Shown one piece after another: positions 14,701-25,100 of a stretch of 64,000 nucleotides of DNA (positions within the stretch are counted from its first letter, which is position 1; each line of letters begins with the position of its first letter). The stretch comes from Enoplolaimus lenunculus (Eukaryota; Nematoda; Enoplea; Enoplida; Thoracostomopsidae), in the NCBI GenBank assembly GCA_030248215.1, contig JASANG010000424.1, forward strand, positions 186,001 to 250,000, in the 5' to 3' direction. The notes beneath the pieces are model-generated. The model saw nothing but the letters and a program-made list of their open reading frames with translations. It had not been told where the DNA came from and did no database searches. The position numbers were made by a program, and so were the translations under genes.

Positions 14701-15010
14701 GAAATTGTTTCCTGCGTACGCCTCTGACGGTTCGGCGTGCGGCGAACCACGACGGATTCCAGACGCAGAATTTGTTGCGCTAAAACCGCACAATCCATCT
14801 GAGCTTCAAGATGCGTTTGTTAAATCGCACGTAGTTGGAACTGCAGACGGTTTGCGTAAATGCGCCGTGTGCTTTAAACGCTTTGTTTCCACAGATTTTG
14901 TTCATAGACATATACGCGAAAAGCATACCGATCGCTTAACTGCAGTCGCAATGAACGCAGAATTTTACAATTCGTTCTTGCGCGATGCTGACCGGCCAGG
15001 CTGTGTTTGA
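2716..15010 (+). CDS. ars-2 (SRRT homologue): ARS2/SERRATE homologue (17 exons)
   Basis: ARS2 links the nuclear cap-binding complex to RNA processing, export and decay. Exons: 2716-2904, 3908-4001, 4408-4540, 4677-5162, 5725-5829, 6050-6877, 7116-7952, 8455-8766, 9171-9519, 10417-10616, 11045-11211, 11419-11503, 11801-11885, 12344-12689, 13006-13283, 13625-14218, 14672-15010. All phases agree, giving 1808 residues. The conserved half starts near residue 1085 (MSFKEFLMSLPND, then AHKDEEWFKRRYHP and LDAAMVLMEGGT). It continues with an RRM-like exon (VLITNIPPDVPLDEL, 1291-1405), ILDRLILYLRIVHSIDFY in exon 16, and a C2H2 finger (CAVC...HIREKH, 1760-1782), then YNSFLRDADRP. Residues 1-1080 are low-complexity, including an Arg/Ser-rich exon 7. 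The start ATG follows an in-frame stop, but an upstream exon is possible. Human ARS2 is about 870 residues, so this one is twice as long. The usual C-terminal tail after the finger is missing. Confidence 0.93.
3419..3758. mobile_element. Possible MITE in ARS2 intron 2 (CAGGGTGGCA ends)
   Basis: The block starts CAGGGTGGCAAC and ends GGTGCCACCCTG, an inverted pair of about 11 bp, and is internally rich in ATTCGG/CCGAAT. CAGGG ends are typical of hAT elements. I see no clear 8-bp target duplication, so it is tentative. Confidence 0.35.
7116..7952 (+). other. Arg/Ser-rich exon of the ARS2 homologue
   Basis: Exon 7 (278 codons) is in phase with exons 6 and 8. It encodes a strongly basic stretch with runs of arginine (RRRQRSRRRRRRSS) and repeated RS/SR dipeptides, then a more ordinary Lys/Glu segment towards its end. 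Animal ARS2 proteins have a short Arg-rich N-terminal segment, but not one of this length and composition. Base composition is CG-rich (repeated cgtcg) compared with flanking introns, which is why several other frames are also open here. Confidence 0.75.
9581..9978. mobile_element. Possible hAT-type MITE in ARS2 intron 9
   Basis: The ends CAGTAGTGATGTGCCGAT and (reverse) CAGTGAATGTGCTACC form imperfect inverted repeats. The interior has repeated TGCCGAT/CCGATAC motifs near both ends. No clear target duplication. Confidence 0.4.
14672..15010 (+). other. Terminal ARS2 exon with C2H2 zinc finger
   Basis: The last exon starts in phase 0 after ttttgttttag and ends at TGA 15008-15010. It carries the ARS2 C-terminal domain: a Cys-x2-Cys-x12-His-x4-His finger followed by the conserved FYNSFLRDADRP-type helix. 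In metazoan ARS2 the second zinc cysteine position is usually not cysteine (CPLS in human), so the CAVC here looks like a complete canonical finger. The protein stops five residues after the DADRP motif, so the acidic C-terminal peptide known from other ARS2 proteins is absent unless an unseen alternative exon supplies it. Confidence 0.8.
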
Positions 15011-15780
15011 ACCGTCTGGAGTGATCGTTCGGGGCTTTGCTTCTGACGTTTAAAACTCGAGTGAAGAGTCGTTTGAAAAGCGATTACTAGACCCAAAAAG
15101 AGTGTATATTTTTGAACTTTAGAGCACATTTATTGTCATTCAATTGGCTAAGCTTCTGTGTTTTTAATTTGAATTGAACTATTTTTTCAATGAGGTTGAG
15201 TTATACCCGATTACTGACTGGCAATAAGTGCTAAGTACGCACTGAGTAGGATACGGTTGAGTATACGTCAGGTATGCGGTTGTAACCCGGCTTCTATGAA
15301 GTGGTGTAGGACACGGCAGGAAGAATTGTTTTGTTTGTGGGAACAAATTTTTGCTATCAATATATGGTGACGGCCCTGTGTATAATAGTTACTGTGCTGG
15401 CATACAAATAGTGTGAACTTGGTTTTCGGTTAAGAATGACTGACCATGTTAACTATAGGGACGTGCTTATGAAGACTAGACCTATACGCCTAAACCTTAG
15501 CCTAATCCTATTAGTAGGTTTAGCGTAAATTTAGCCTAATCCAATTAGGTTTAGCCTAATCATATATGCGTGAGCTTTTTAAATTCAAAGGCCCACAGTT
15601 CCGTGTCTTCCAGTAAGCACACCCGTACAATTAGCACCGGCCAAACTGACAGATAGAACTGGTCTACTGTTGGAGTCAGTTGGGTAACGGAAACCGTGTT
15701 ATGAAAATGGAATATTTACAATGAAGTGTTGGTTTTTTGAGAAACGTTCGGCTGGTAAGATTTCTTGCATTCGATGCAGT

Positions 15781-16080
15781 ATTGCTTAAGCTGTAATTTG
15801 CTGAAATCAGTTGATTTTAATATATGTGTTTAGGCCAGTGTAAATAACAGGAGCGGAACAGTATTATAAGCATATTCCTAAGCCTAATTGCTTAAGCTGT
15901 AATTTGCTGAAATCAGTTGATTTTAATATATGTGTTTAGGCCAGTGTAAATAACAGGAGCGGAACAGTATTATAAGCATATTCCTAAGCCTAAGCCAAAC
16001 AAAAAATTAGTCTAAAGCTTAAGCTTACTCTGTTGCAGTCCCACAGAAAAACGTTCTGCCCCTGCTCTTTACATGGGGCC
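15781..16080 (+). mobile_element. Family A element with a 106-bp tandem duplication
   Basis: The segment 15781-15886 is repeated almost exactly at 15887-15992. It covers flanking DNA plus the left end of a family A element (GGCCAGTGTAAATAACAGG...). The element then continues through a short GCCTAA core to the right end at 16080. The bases next to the two ends (TGTGTTTA and GGTGTTTG) agree at six of eight positions, consistent with a decayed target duplication. Confidence 0.7.
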
Positions 16081-18025
16081 GGTGTTTGGTACGCTTTTGG
16101 TTAATTAAAGTTTATATCGATGTCAATAATGAAATTTTTAAAAATTTTACTTGGTATTTCAAAGTCATTGTTATTGATGCATAATAACGTATACCATGGG
16201 TATAAACTATGTTTTAGATCTCATATGATGTTTTGTTTTGTTTTAGTTGTCGTTGCTGCCACTTCGTGAATATCTGAGTTTTACTGTTGTATGATATTCT
16301 GTCGTGTATATTGTTTGAATAGTCGCTTCTTTGTTTGGTAAATAAAAGTGCGTTGTTCGTTTTATAATTGAGAATTTTACAGATGTGCTTTAAATACCAA
16401 ATACGCGCCTGTAAATTGTTTTCGACACAAAATCGCTTAGAACAGCAGCTTCAAAATTCAAAAATTCAAATTTCAAGTTCTAGGACTATATTATATTTAA
16501 AGGCACAATTTGGGTATGTTACCTCAAGTGGGCAGACATTTAAAATATATAATATTCGCAGACAATACCTCGAATATCATGATATTGAAGAACAAAAGTG
16601 ACGCACACACGATAATAGCAGACATACGAATTTTTGAATATAGCAGACGTACGAATTTTTGAATACGATATGGGGTCTATAAGCAGACAAAATGTTACCA
16701 AATAGTTTAACAGGGACAGAACATGTCCCAAGCTGCCCCGGTTATAACGTGATCTGAACCCTGGCTTAGGCTTAGGAATACGCTTTTGCAACGCTTTAGG
16801 CTTAGGAATACGCTTAATCTACTGTTACGGCCTTAAAAGTAACATTGCCCCGTTCTTCTGTAGCGGCGCTTGACCGCTGAGGGCTAGATATCCTACACGA
16901 AGACAATCTGACCTCCATGATTTCCGAATAAAATATATTTTAACAAAAACTTTAACTGTAGCTGATGTTTAAATGAAAAAAATGTGACCCCGGCTAGTAT
17001 ATATTTGCCAAAAAGTCGTATACCGGCCAAGATCTTATCACGATGCATTCAGCTGATTGGGTGATTTTGTCTGGACTTGTATATGTCTGCTATTGTACTT
17101 TTTAATGATAAAGTACTAGACGCGTCTTTTAAGCTTAGTGAATTTTCTATTTTTAGCAACGAGATGCAAAATTAACTTAATAGCTTTTCAGAAAGTACCT
17201 GGATTCGCCGCGTTTGTTTAATTTCTGTGCAGTTATCGCAGCATCCCTACAATACCCGCACTGTAATTTTCAGTGAGTTAATTTTAACTCAGAATGAGTT
17301 GAATGACCAAGTCTGACTTTGGACTATCAGAATTCAAAATTTAGAGTTAATACAATTTACTCTGAGTTAATTAATCAACTCACCCAGAGTCAACTCAACT
17401 CAGAGTGATAATCAACTGAACTCAGAGTGAGTTAAAGTTCACTGTTATTAACACAGAAATAACCAACTCGCTAGTTGAATTGATTAATTAACTCATTGGA
17501 ATTTACAGAGCGGTCATGCTGAAAATTTTGCAATTAATATTTGTTTGGAGCTAAAATGTGTTTTCTAGCTTAAAGTTGAGATTTATAGCGAGAGTAACAC
17601 GGCATTAATCCGGCAATTTGTCGCCCGACAACTTGTAATCCGAAATTCCATCGACTCGACAATTCATCGCCACTCAGTTTGTGTAGTCCCGAAAAGCGTA
17701 TTTCGGAGAGTCAATTTGACTCACCATTTTTTGCAGTGTATGCTAAGGATTACACTTGGAATGCTTTTAGATTTTAGGCTGTAGAACACTGTTGTCCGAC
17801 AAAAGCCTAAGCGTAAGCCAAAGGGTAAAAATGAGTATATGCCTAAGCCTAAGCCTAAGTGTATTAAGAATGAGTTTATTCCTAAGCCTTTTGTATTTTA
17901 AGCTGTAGGACACTGTTGGGCGACAAGTTGTCGGAACGACGAACTGTCGTAGATTCGTGCAACACAACGCCGAAAAGGTAAGGTTATTATGGTTTTCTCG
18001 CTGGAATACGCAACACTCTTAAAAG

Positions 18026-18178
18026 GGTCCATGTACAGAACAGGGCCGGAACAGTAGTATAAGCATATTCCTAAACTTAAGCCTAAGCCTAAGCCTAAGC
18101 AAAAAATAGTCTAATGCTTAATCTGACTCTATTATAGCCCCTCCTAAAAACGATCCGACCCTGTTCTATACATGGGCG
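18026..18178 (+). mobile_element. Family A element with perfect 8-bp target duplication
   Basis: This 153-bp copy starts GGTCCATGTACAGAACAGGG and ends ...CTGTTCTATACATGGGCG. It is flanked by CTTAAAAG at 18018-18025 and 18179-18186. Between the inverted ends it has a (GCCTAA)n core and the family's TAGTCTAATGCTTAATCTGACTC-type right half. It is the clearest reference copy for the family. Confidence 0.88.
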
Positions 18179-18499
18179 CTTAAAAGTAATATAGTGGTTT
18201 GGAGAAATGCAAAAAATTTTATAACAATATGTTTAAATATTTACACATTCTGTAATTTTCGGCGATTGACCCTGCAACTGTGAATGAAACAAAACATTTC
18301 TATGTACGGGAAATAGATTTCACTGTCAAACGAAGCATTTAATGGCGTTTTGCCTAAGCTCGTCATAATAAATCGTGAACATGTAAAATCAGAATTTAAA
18401 CGCACAATCATCTATTTTTAAAACCATTAAAGATGCTTAGTAAGGATGTTTTCAATAACCCTTTCTCACATGAATATTTTCAATTTTATATGAGATGGA

Positions 18500-18722
18500 T
18501 TTTCAACGTAGATTCGATCCCCAGTCTCTCGCGCTGGAGGCGTTTACGATAACCACTGAGCTATAGGAGCTTGACGCTCGAGCCCGAGGAGGCTCTCACG
18601 TCTTGTGGAGATTTTGCACAGCGCATATATGTTATAAATGTTAAACACTACTCACAGTGTGTGTATTGCTTGTACATAATTGTATTTAGTTGCTCATCGT
18701 ATACTCTATGAGTGAAAGGGTT
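18500..18722 (-). mobile_element. tRNA-derived SINE-like repeat
   Basis: Read on the minus strand, a tRNA-like head (GCTCCTATAGCTCAGTGGTT, B-box-like GGGGATCGAATC) is preceded by GGGCTCGAGCGTCAA and ACAAGACGTGAGAGCC, and at the other end by a tail reaching AACCCTTTCACTC. The same arrangement recurs at 59386-59612 on the plus strand. Confidence 0.6.
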
Positions 18723-18999
18723 AAGCCAATGCGATCGCTGTTCATGAATCTAGGGTAACATTTACTTGTTGCAAGCAAAACTTCAGCGAAATCCAGACAA
18801 ATTAAAAAATTAAAACTTTTGAACACACGCGTATGAGTGTGTTTTTGAGCGAAATCAACCCACCAAACATATGCAGAAGTTGTTTATTTTGCACATACAG
18901 TTTAAACTTTTAGAACTCATGTTTCAAGGTTTTCTTTACTCTCTAAAACTTTTAGGAATCCCGTTAAAAACGTTTGAGCATCGCAGTTTGGGCCCGTGT

Positions 19000-19449
19000 A
19001 CTGTGGTGACCCGAATAAGAGGTGGGAGGGTCATAAGAGGGGGTCCACATTTTGAGTCCGAATCAATTGGAGTCCTTATCCCTAATTAGAGTCCGTAAGC
19101 GGATAGAGTCCCTAAATCCTAATTAGAGTCCATAACTGCGAATTATCCCTAATTGTAGTGCATCAATGACGCCAGGAGCATATAAAGTTGCGTTTGAAAC
19201 ATTAAAGTCTACTTAAATTTTGAAGGTAACACTCCAAAGTATAACCTTGCATTATCGCTCAAGCTTTTGATACAAGGCAAAAAAACGTTTAATTCAATGG
19301 ATAGTTGTAACACCGAATATATATCAGTAACGAAGGGTGGCGGAGGGCGGGTTGAAAAAATAACAGTCCCTAACTGAATAACAAGAGGTGGGTACCCTCT
19401 GGAGAGACCAAATAAATATCAGTCCACCCCTCTTATTCGGGTCACTACA
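19000..19449. mobile_element. Family D element (about 450 bp, TA target)
   Basis: Its inverted ends read CTGTGGTGACCCGAATAAGA and (reverse) CTGTAGTGACCCGAATAAGA. TA flanks both ends, as for Tc1/mariner-type insertion. The body contains repeated GGACTC/GAGTCC motifs. Five further copies lie in the window. Confidence 0.8.
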
Positions 19450-19837
19450 GTAAATGATCACGGGCGAAACGTTTTCTGCCGGACTACAATAGAGTAGGCT
19501 TAAGCTTTAAACTGTTTTTTGCCTATAAGCATAGTTTTAGGCGTTAGGCTTGGGCTTCGGAATATGTTTAGTTAATACTACGGTAACGGCCCTGTTCTAT
19601 ACTTTGGCCGCAATTTGCACCTCTAAAGCGGTTCATATTACAGTTTCGCTGCTTACTAATATGTGTTTAAAATAGCGGTTTATTTTTGACACGATTGCTT
19701 AATAATTTTTCAATTCGTTTGATTCTTTAGAAAAAATGTCCAATCCTGTATGACCCGTTTTCCGATTGGCTAGACACACGCTGTTTTCTGTTAAGATAAC
19801 TTTTCCCCAGTAATCAAAAATATGATCAGTATAAGGA

Positions 19838-20053
19838 CCAATGTTACTTTTAGGGGTGTAACAGTAGATTAAGCGTATTCGTAAGCCTACGCGTTGCAAA
19901 ATGTGTTCCTAAGCATAAGCGTAAGCCTAAGCGTTGCAAAAATGTGTTTTTAAGCCTCTAAGCCTAAGCCTAAGCAAAAAATATATTCTAGAATCTAAAC
20001 CTACTTTTTATTGACCCACCAGAAACCTGATCGCCCCGTAAAGTAACATGGGC
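19838..20053 (+). mobile_element. Family B element with TTAGGC core
   Basis: It starts ACCAATGTTACTTTTAGGGG and ends AAAGTAACATGGGCC. The core is (GCCTAA)n with GCGTTGCAAAA spacers. Flanks AGTATAAG and GGTATAAG match at seven of eight bases, suggesting an 8-bp target duplication. Confidence 0.75.
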
Positions 20054-20660
20054 CGGTATAAGTATCGTTTTATAGATAACAGCATGATTTCTGTGCTTTA
20101 GATCAGGTATAGTAGTTTTTTTACTAAAAACCTATCGCTAGCTGGTGATAAGTGCTAATTTTGCTAATTTCACGTGTTATCTTAATAAAGTAGACTTTGC
20201 TACTGCGATTTACTAATTAATAGTAGAAATTAAACCGTAGTATTTCATAAAGCTTAATGTCTAAAACGTTTACCGTTACTGACTGCCGTAAACACAGGTC
20301 AGACAAAGCGTGACAAACTGCTTTGTGTCTGATAAATGTATTGCTGGTTTTAAGCTAAAATTATACGCTGAATAGCTAGAATTCGTCCAAAAAGTCGTTT
20401 TTCCTATGTTGGGCAATGTGAAAGAACAGTGGCGTAAAACAGTATTATTAGCATATTTCTAAGTAAGCGTCAGAATGAGCGTATACCTTAGCCTAAGCCT
20501 CAGACTAAGCCTAAACCCAAACAAATATATTAGTTTATAGTTTAAGCTTTCCTCTATTGTAGTCCAATTACACAGGCTCATATCTTCAAATACGAAATAT
20601 ACAAAGCTTGATCGATTTTAGAAATAGTAAAAATACTACAAGATAAAGTTTTAAACGTGG

Positions 20661-21065
20661 GCCCATATAAAGATTAGGGGCGGAACGTTTTTCTGTGGGA
20701 CTGCAATAGAGTAAGCTTACGCTTTAGACTAAATTTTTTTGCTTGGCTTAGTAAGCTTAAGCTTTAGACTAGATTTTTTTGCTTGGCTTAGTAAGCTTAA
20801 GCTTTAGACTAGATTTTTTTGCTTGGCTTAGTAAGCTTAAGCTTTAGACTAGATTTTTTTGCTTGGCTTAGTAAGCTTAAGCTTTAGACTAGATTTTTTT
20901 GCTTGGCTTAGTAAGCTTAAGCTTTAGACTAAATTTTTTTGCTTAGCTTAGGCTTTTAAGTTTACGCTTAGGCTTAGGTATAAACCCATTCTTATGCTTA
21001 GGCTTAGGCATAGGCTTAGAAATAAGCTTATAATACTGTTCCGCACCTGTTCTTTACATTGGCCG
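20661..21065 (-). mobile_element. Family A element with internal 40-bp tandem array
   Basis: Between normal family A ends, a 40-bp unit (GTAAGCTTAAGCTTTAGACT followed by AGATTTTTTTGCTTGGCTTA) is repeated six times at 20711-20950. A TTAGGC-rich core follows at 20940-21030. The array is an expansion of one element half. Confidence 0.8.
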
Positions 21066-22105
21066 AAACACTGAAAAGCTTTTATAACAGTGTTTTAGAA
21101 CGATTCATTAAACGATAGAGTTTTGAACGCAAGTTAAAATACGCAGAACGTCCCCTCAGTTACGTATACTCCTGCGAAGTTTTACACGGACACTTTGTTA
21201 TAAAGTCAACTTGAATCATGGGTTTATGTTCTCAAATGATTATAGCACCTATCACCAGTTAACGATCGATTTCACACTGACCAACTCCTCCAATTACAGA
21301 TCTCAAAATTTGCACAGAAGTCGGCCAATCTGAAAGAACAGGGGCGGAACAGTATCATAAGCTTATTCCTAAGCCTAAGTCTAAGCCTAAGCGTAAGCCT
21401 AAGCCAAGCAAATAAAATTAATCCTAAACTTAAGATTATTCTATTCTAGTCCCACAGAAAAACGTTCCGCTCCTGATGTTTTCGTGAGTCTAATTTTTTA
21501 ACATCACCATGTACGCTGCAAAAATGGTGAGTCAAATTGACTCTCTTCGAAATAGGCTTTTCCTGACTACACAAACTGAGTCAATATTCGACTCCGCCGC
21601 GATCATGCATCAAAATATTTGTATATGTCAGTTATTTAAAGAATTTTCAGACATATTTTGAATTCCAATTTTCTTCGAAACTCGTTGTGCAAACTGTGCA
21701 AAATGTGGAGAAAAAAACTGTTTTTCTATACACATACAACCTCGTAAACATAATTTTGCCAACGATGCCACAAAATCTCTTACACAGACCACGCCTATTA
21801 GGCGGTTTCGTTTCAAAATGAGTTCGAGCTATTTAGAAATACTTGCAAATTTTTTCAGCCCATGTATCGAACGTTGCCAGAACAGTAGTATACGCATATA
21901 CCTAAGCCTAAGTCTAAGCATAAACAAAAATAGTCTAAATTTTAAACTGACTCTATTACAGCGCCGCCGGAAAACCACCAAGCCCTGTTTCAAACATGAG
22001 CCATTTGTTGCATTTTTTTCTAGATTTATTCAATACACACGAATTTCTTGAGCCTTTTATAAACAGAAACACATGTAATAATAGTTAATTGATAGCATTC
22101 TATTA

Positions 22106-25100
22106 ATGCTTAGCAAAACAATCAAATACTACTGCACCAGCTCTTACATCATGTATCGATATCGGTGCGTTATGATACAAACGTTATCCGTTGTCTTTGC
22201 TATTGCAACTAACTGCATTGTAACTGCACGCAATATTGCACCGGAAATTTCGGCAATTTCCGAAAATCAGGTGGTTTTACTGGAAACGAAAATTGGGCTC
22301 CAACCAGTAAATAAACCGTGTCTTACGTGCCATTTTGGTGTGTTCCAAGTTCGAAATCGGTTAACCAGTAAGAATAGTTTAGCTAAATGTTATCTTTTTA
22401 GAGTGTAACTTTATTAGCATAGAAATATACAAAAGTCTAAGCGCCTAGCCTCGACATAAAAGATAACTTGTGAAATAAGCATAAGCCTAATCATAAGCCT
22501 AACAGTCTAAGTGTAAGAATATTTAGTGTAATACGAGGCATAAGTATCAAAAGTGTTTAACATAAACGAAAAGCCTACATAACAGCTGTTGTCAATCCTG
22601 TAGCTAGCTCACCATGCGTGGGTTGCCTGGATAACGCTTAGAAGGAGCGGCCAATGTAAAGAACAAGGGCGGAACAGTATTATAAGCATATTCCTAAGCC
22701 TAAGCAAAAGCCTAAACCTAAGGCTAAGCGTTAGAATGAGTATATTCATAAGCCTAAGGCTAAGCATAAATCTAAGCCTAAGCGTAAGAATGAGTTTATT
22801 CCTAAGTTTACGCCTAAATCTAAAAGCCTAAGCCACACAAAAAATAGTCTAAAGCTTTGCAGTCCCACAGAAAAACGTTCCGCCCCTGAACTTTACATGG
22901 ACCGAAGGAGCATACAAGGGTTTGAGATAATATACCAGTAAGTTTGAAACTTTTTTAAGAAGCAAAATTCTTACAAGGGGCCGTGAGCCCCCGTAACCTC
23001 CCTCTGGCTGCGGATCCCACCGTGGTGCGGATAACAGGATTGCCGTAACGTGGGCAAAAATTTTGTGTTTTGCGCGAATACATGCAAGTGTTTGCAAATA
23101 CAAACCAGTGCAGTGTTGAGAACAACGAATTGCAAAATGTTTTTGTTAATAACTAAAACTTTTAAGATGAACGAATTATTTTAATGCTGACGTTGTGTTA
23201 CAACGAGCTCATCAGATGAATATTTCATGAAATTTTATGCTTAAGGGTACAACCGGAATCCTGCCTCCGGCTCCGGCTCCGGTAGAATATGTTTTAATAT
23301 CAACAAATTAAACATCATTTCAACTAATTTCGCCTCACCTCCAGCTGTGACTCCGGCAAGTTTTGTTGACCTCCGGCTCAGATTTCGGTAATTTTCGCGT
23401 CCGGTTGCACCTTGTTAATATCCGTTTTACGGTTCTGACTATTCAGCTGATGTTGCCGAACCATCACGGTTTAGCCAAATTTCAAAGTCGTTAAGCCAAA
23501 CAACAAGGTTTAGACGTGAGCTTAAATTTTAACACGAACCAATTAACGCTTTAGCCTTTTAGCCTTGTTTTCGGAACAGTAACCTTTTTATATGAGCGTG
23601 AATTTTCCTAATAAAATGTTTACATATAATAAAGTTGGAACGCCTACGATACGTAATTTTGGACATCGTTACAGCAATGCTTTGAGCATATATAACTTCA
23701 AGTAAAAATACACCAAAGGTATATTAAACGTGCATTGGTGAGCAACAAGAAAAGAGTTGGTTTTGCCAAACTCGCAACCATTTTGGCATGTTTTTTTAAC
23801 ATTTCAGACGCTGATACTAATTCAATGGCTGAAGAACACGAGTACAAACATTACTGCGAACAGCGTCGGATCTTAGACGAACTTAATCTAGTGTCAAGAC
23901 CTTCGTTTTCAATTCGAAACCGTTTAAGTGAAACTGAAATCTCGGAATTAATTGGACAACTTGAGCGTTCAAGCGATTGGATGACCAGCAACGACAGCGT
24001 TAATCACCATGACAACAGCATGATCAATCTTGGTGCAGTTTGGCCAACTGGAAATGAACGTTTGTATATTTTGGCGAATGCAGCTGATTTACAGTTTCCT
24101 CGTTCTATTCAACAACAGCAACAACATAATCGGAAACGAAACAAGCGTACGTTTGTTTTCGTTTTGATTTGAGAGCAGAGATGATATATCGAAAGCTCAA
24201 AATGCCACATGATATGTATTTTGACACATCAGGTGTTTAATTTGAACGCCTTTTAATTAGAGCCACGCAACCAAGCCTTAAGATGGGGCAAGAAAAAGTG
24301 TTCTAAACGTTGAATTATATCCAAAGTGGATGATGCATACTTCAACAAGAGTTGGCCACTGGGTATATTCCGTGTAGAAAAGAACGCGCCCGGCACGCGT
24401 TGCGTTTTTGCCTGCCCAACCTTTATTTAAAGGGGGCTACAAGCGGTGCGAACCATGACACTTTATGCAACCAGCACCAAACGTTTCGCCGCTTATAGTT
24501 TAATCTAAAGTTATTGCATGTGACAACGACCTCCCCTCTAAACAAGGACGGGGGTCGGCCAAAAACGCAACGCTCGGTGGTACATTTTGTTCCATGCGAA
24601 ACCGCAAGAGTTGCACATTGCACTCTTGATTACATTAATGTAGTTGAAAACACTTTCGGCCAATGGGCGAAGATTAGCATAAACGGAACCGGAAACCGAT
24701 TTTACTCGAAACGGACACCAATTTTTACCGGCAACGGATATCCGGTTACACCATTGTAGAGACTAATATTTATTTTACCTTTCCATACGGTACCTTTATT
24801 ATTCGGTTACAGACTGTTATCAATTTTTTATTGGCTTGGGTTTATTGGATCCAAAACCATTCTGGCTTTATATTCTTTCTTTTCGACAGAACTGAGCTAC
24901 CATGGTTGAAGCAGTAATAAATATCAGTCCCCCCGTGTTATTCGTATCACTACAATACTGTTTCCAACCCCGCATTGCTCAACCCCAATTTTACCAAAAT
25001 TTTTGCGCATTTTATAGTCTTTAAATTAGCAAATTAAACATCATTTTTAGTTTTCAATTTTGTCTCAACAAAATTTGATGGCATCCGGCTCTTGTTCCTT

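Larger units (their letters stand above)
15011..22105. repeat. 7-kb intergenic block made mostly of dispersed elements
   Basis: Between the ARS2 and TGF-beta genes I find no exon. The block holds family A copies (15833-16080, 18026-18178, about 20415-20565, 20661-21065, 21323-21486, 21858-22002), family B (about 16760-16845, 19838-20053), family C (17258-17510), half-copies of family E (17640-17743, 21509-21605), family D (19000-19449), a SINE (18500-18722) and part of a palindromic element (16540-16745). Confidence 0.7.

Noticed and set aside
20700-20960. CRISPR-like array
   Set aside because: The 40-bp units are contiguous with no variable spacers, and the genome is eukaryotic.
18026-22904. 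Chromosome end or fusion point implied by TTAGGC blocks
   Set aside because: The blocks are short, degenerate, in both orientations and bounded by conserved element ends with target duplications, so they are transposon cores rather than telomeres.
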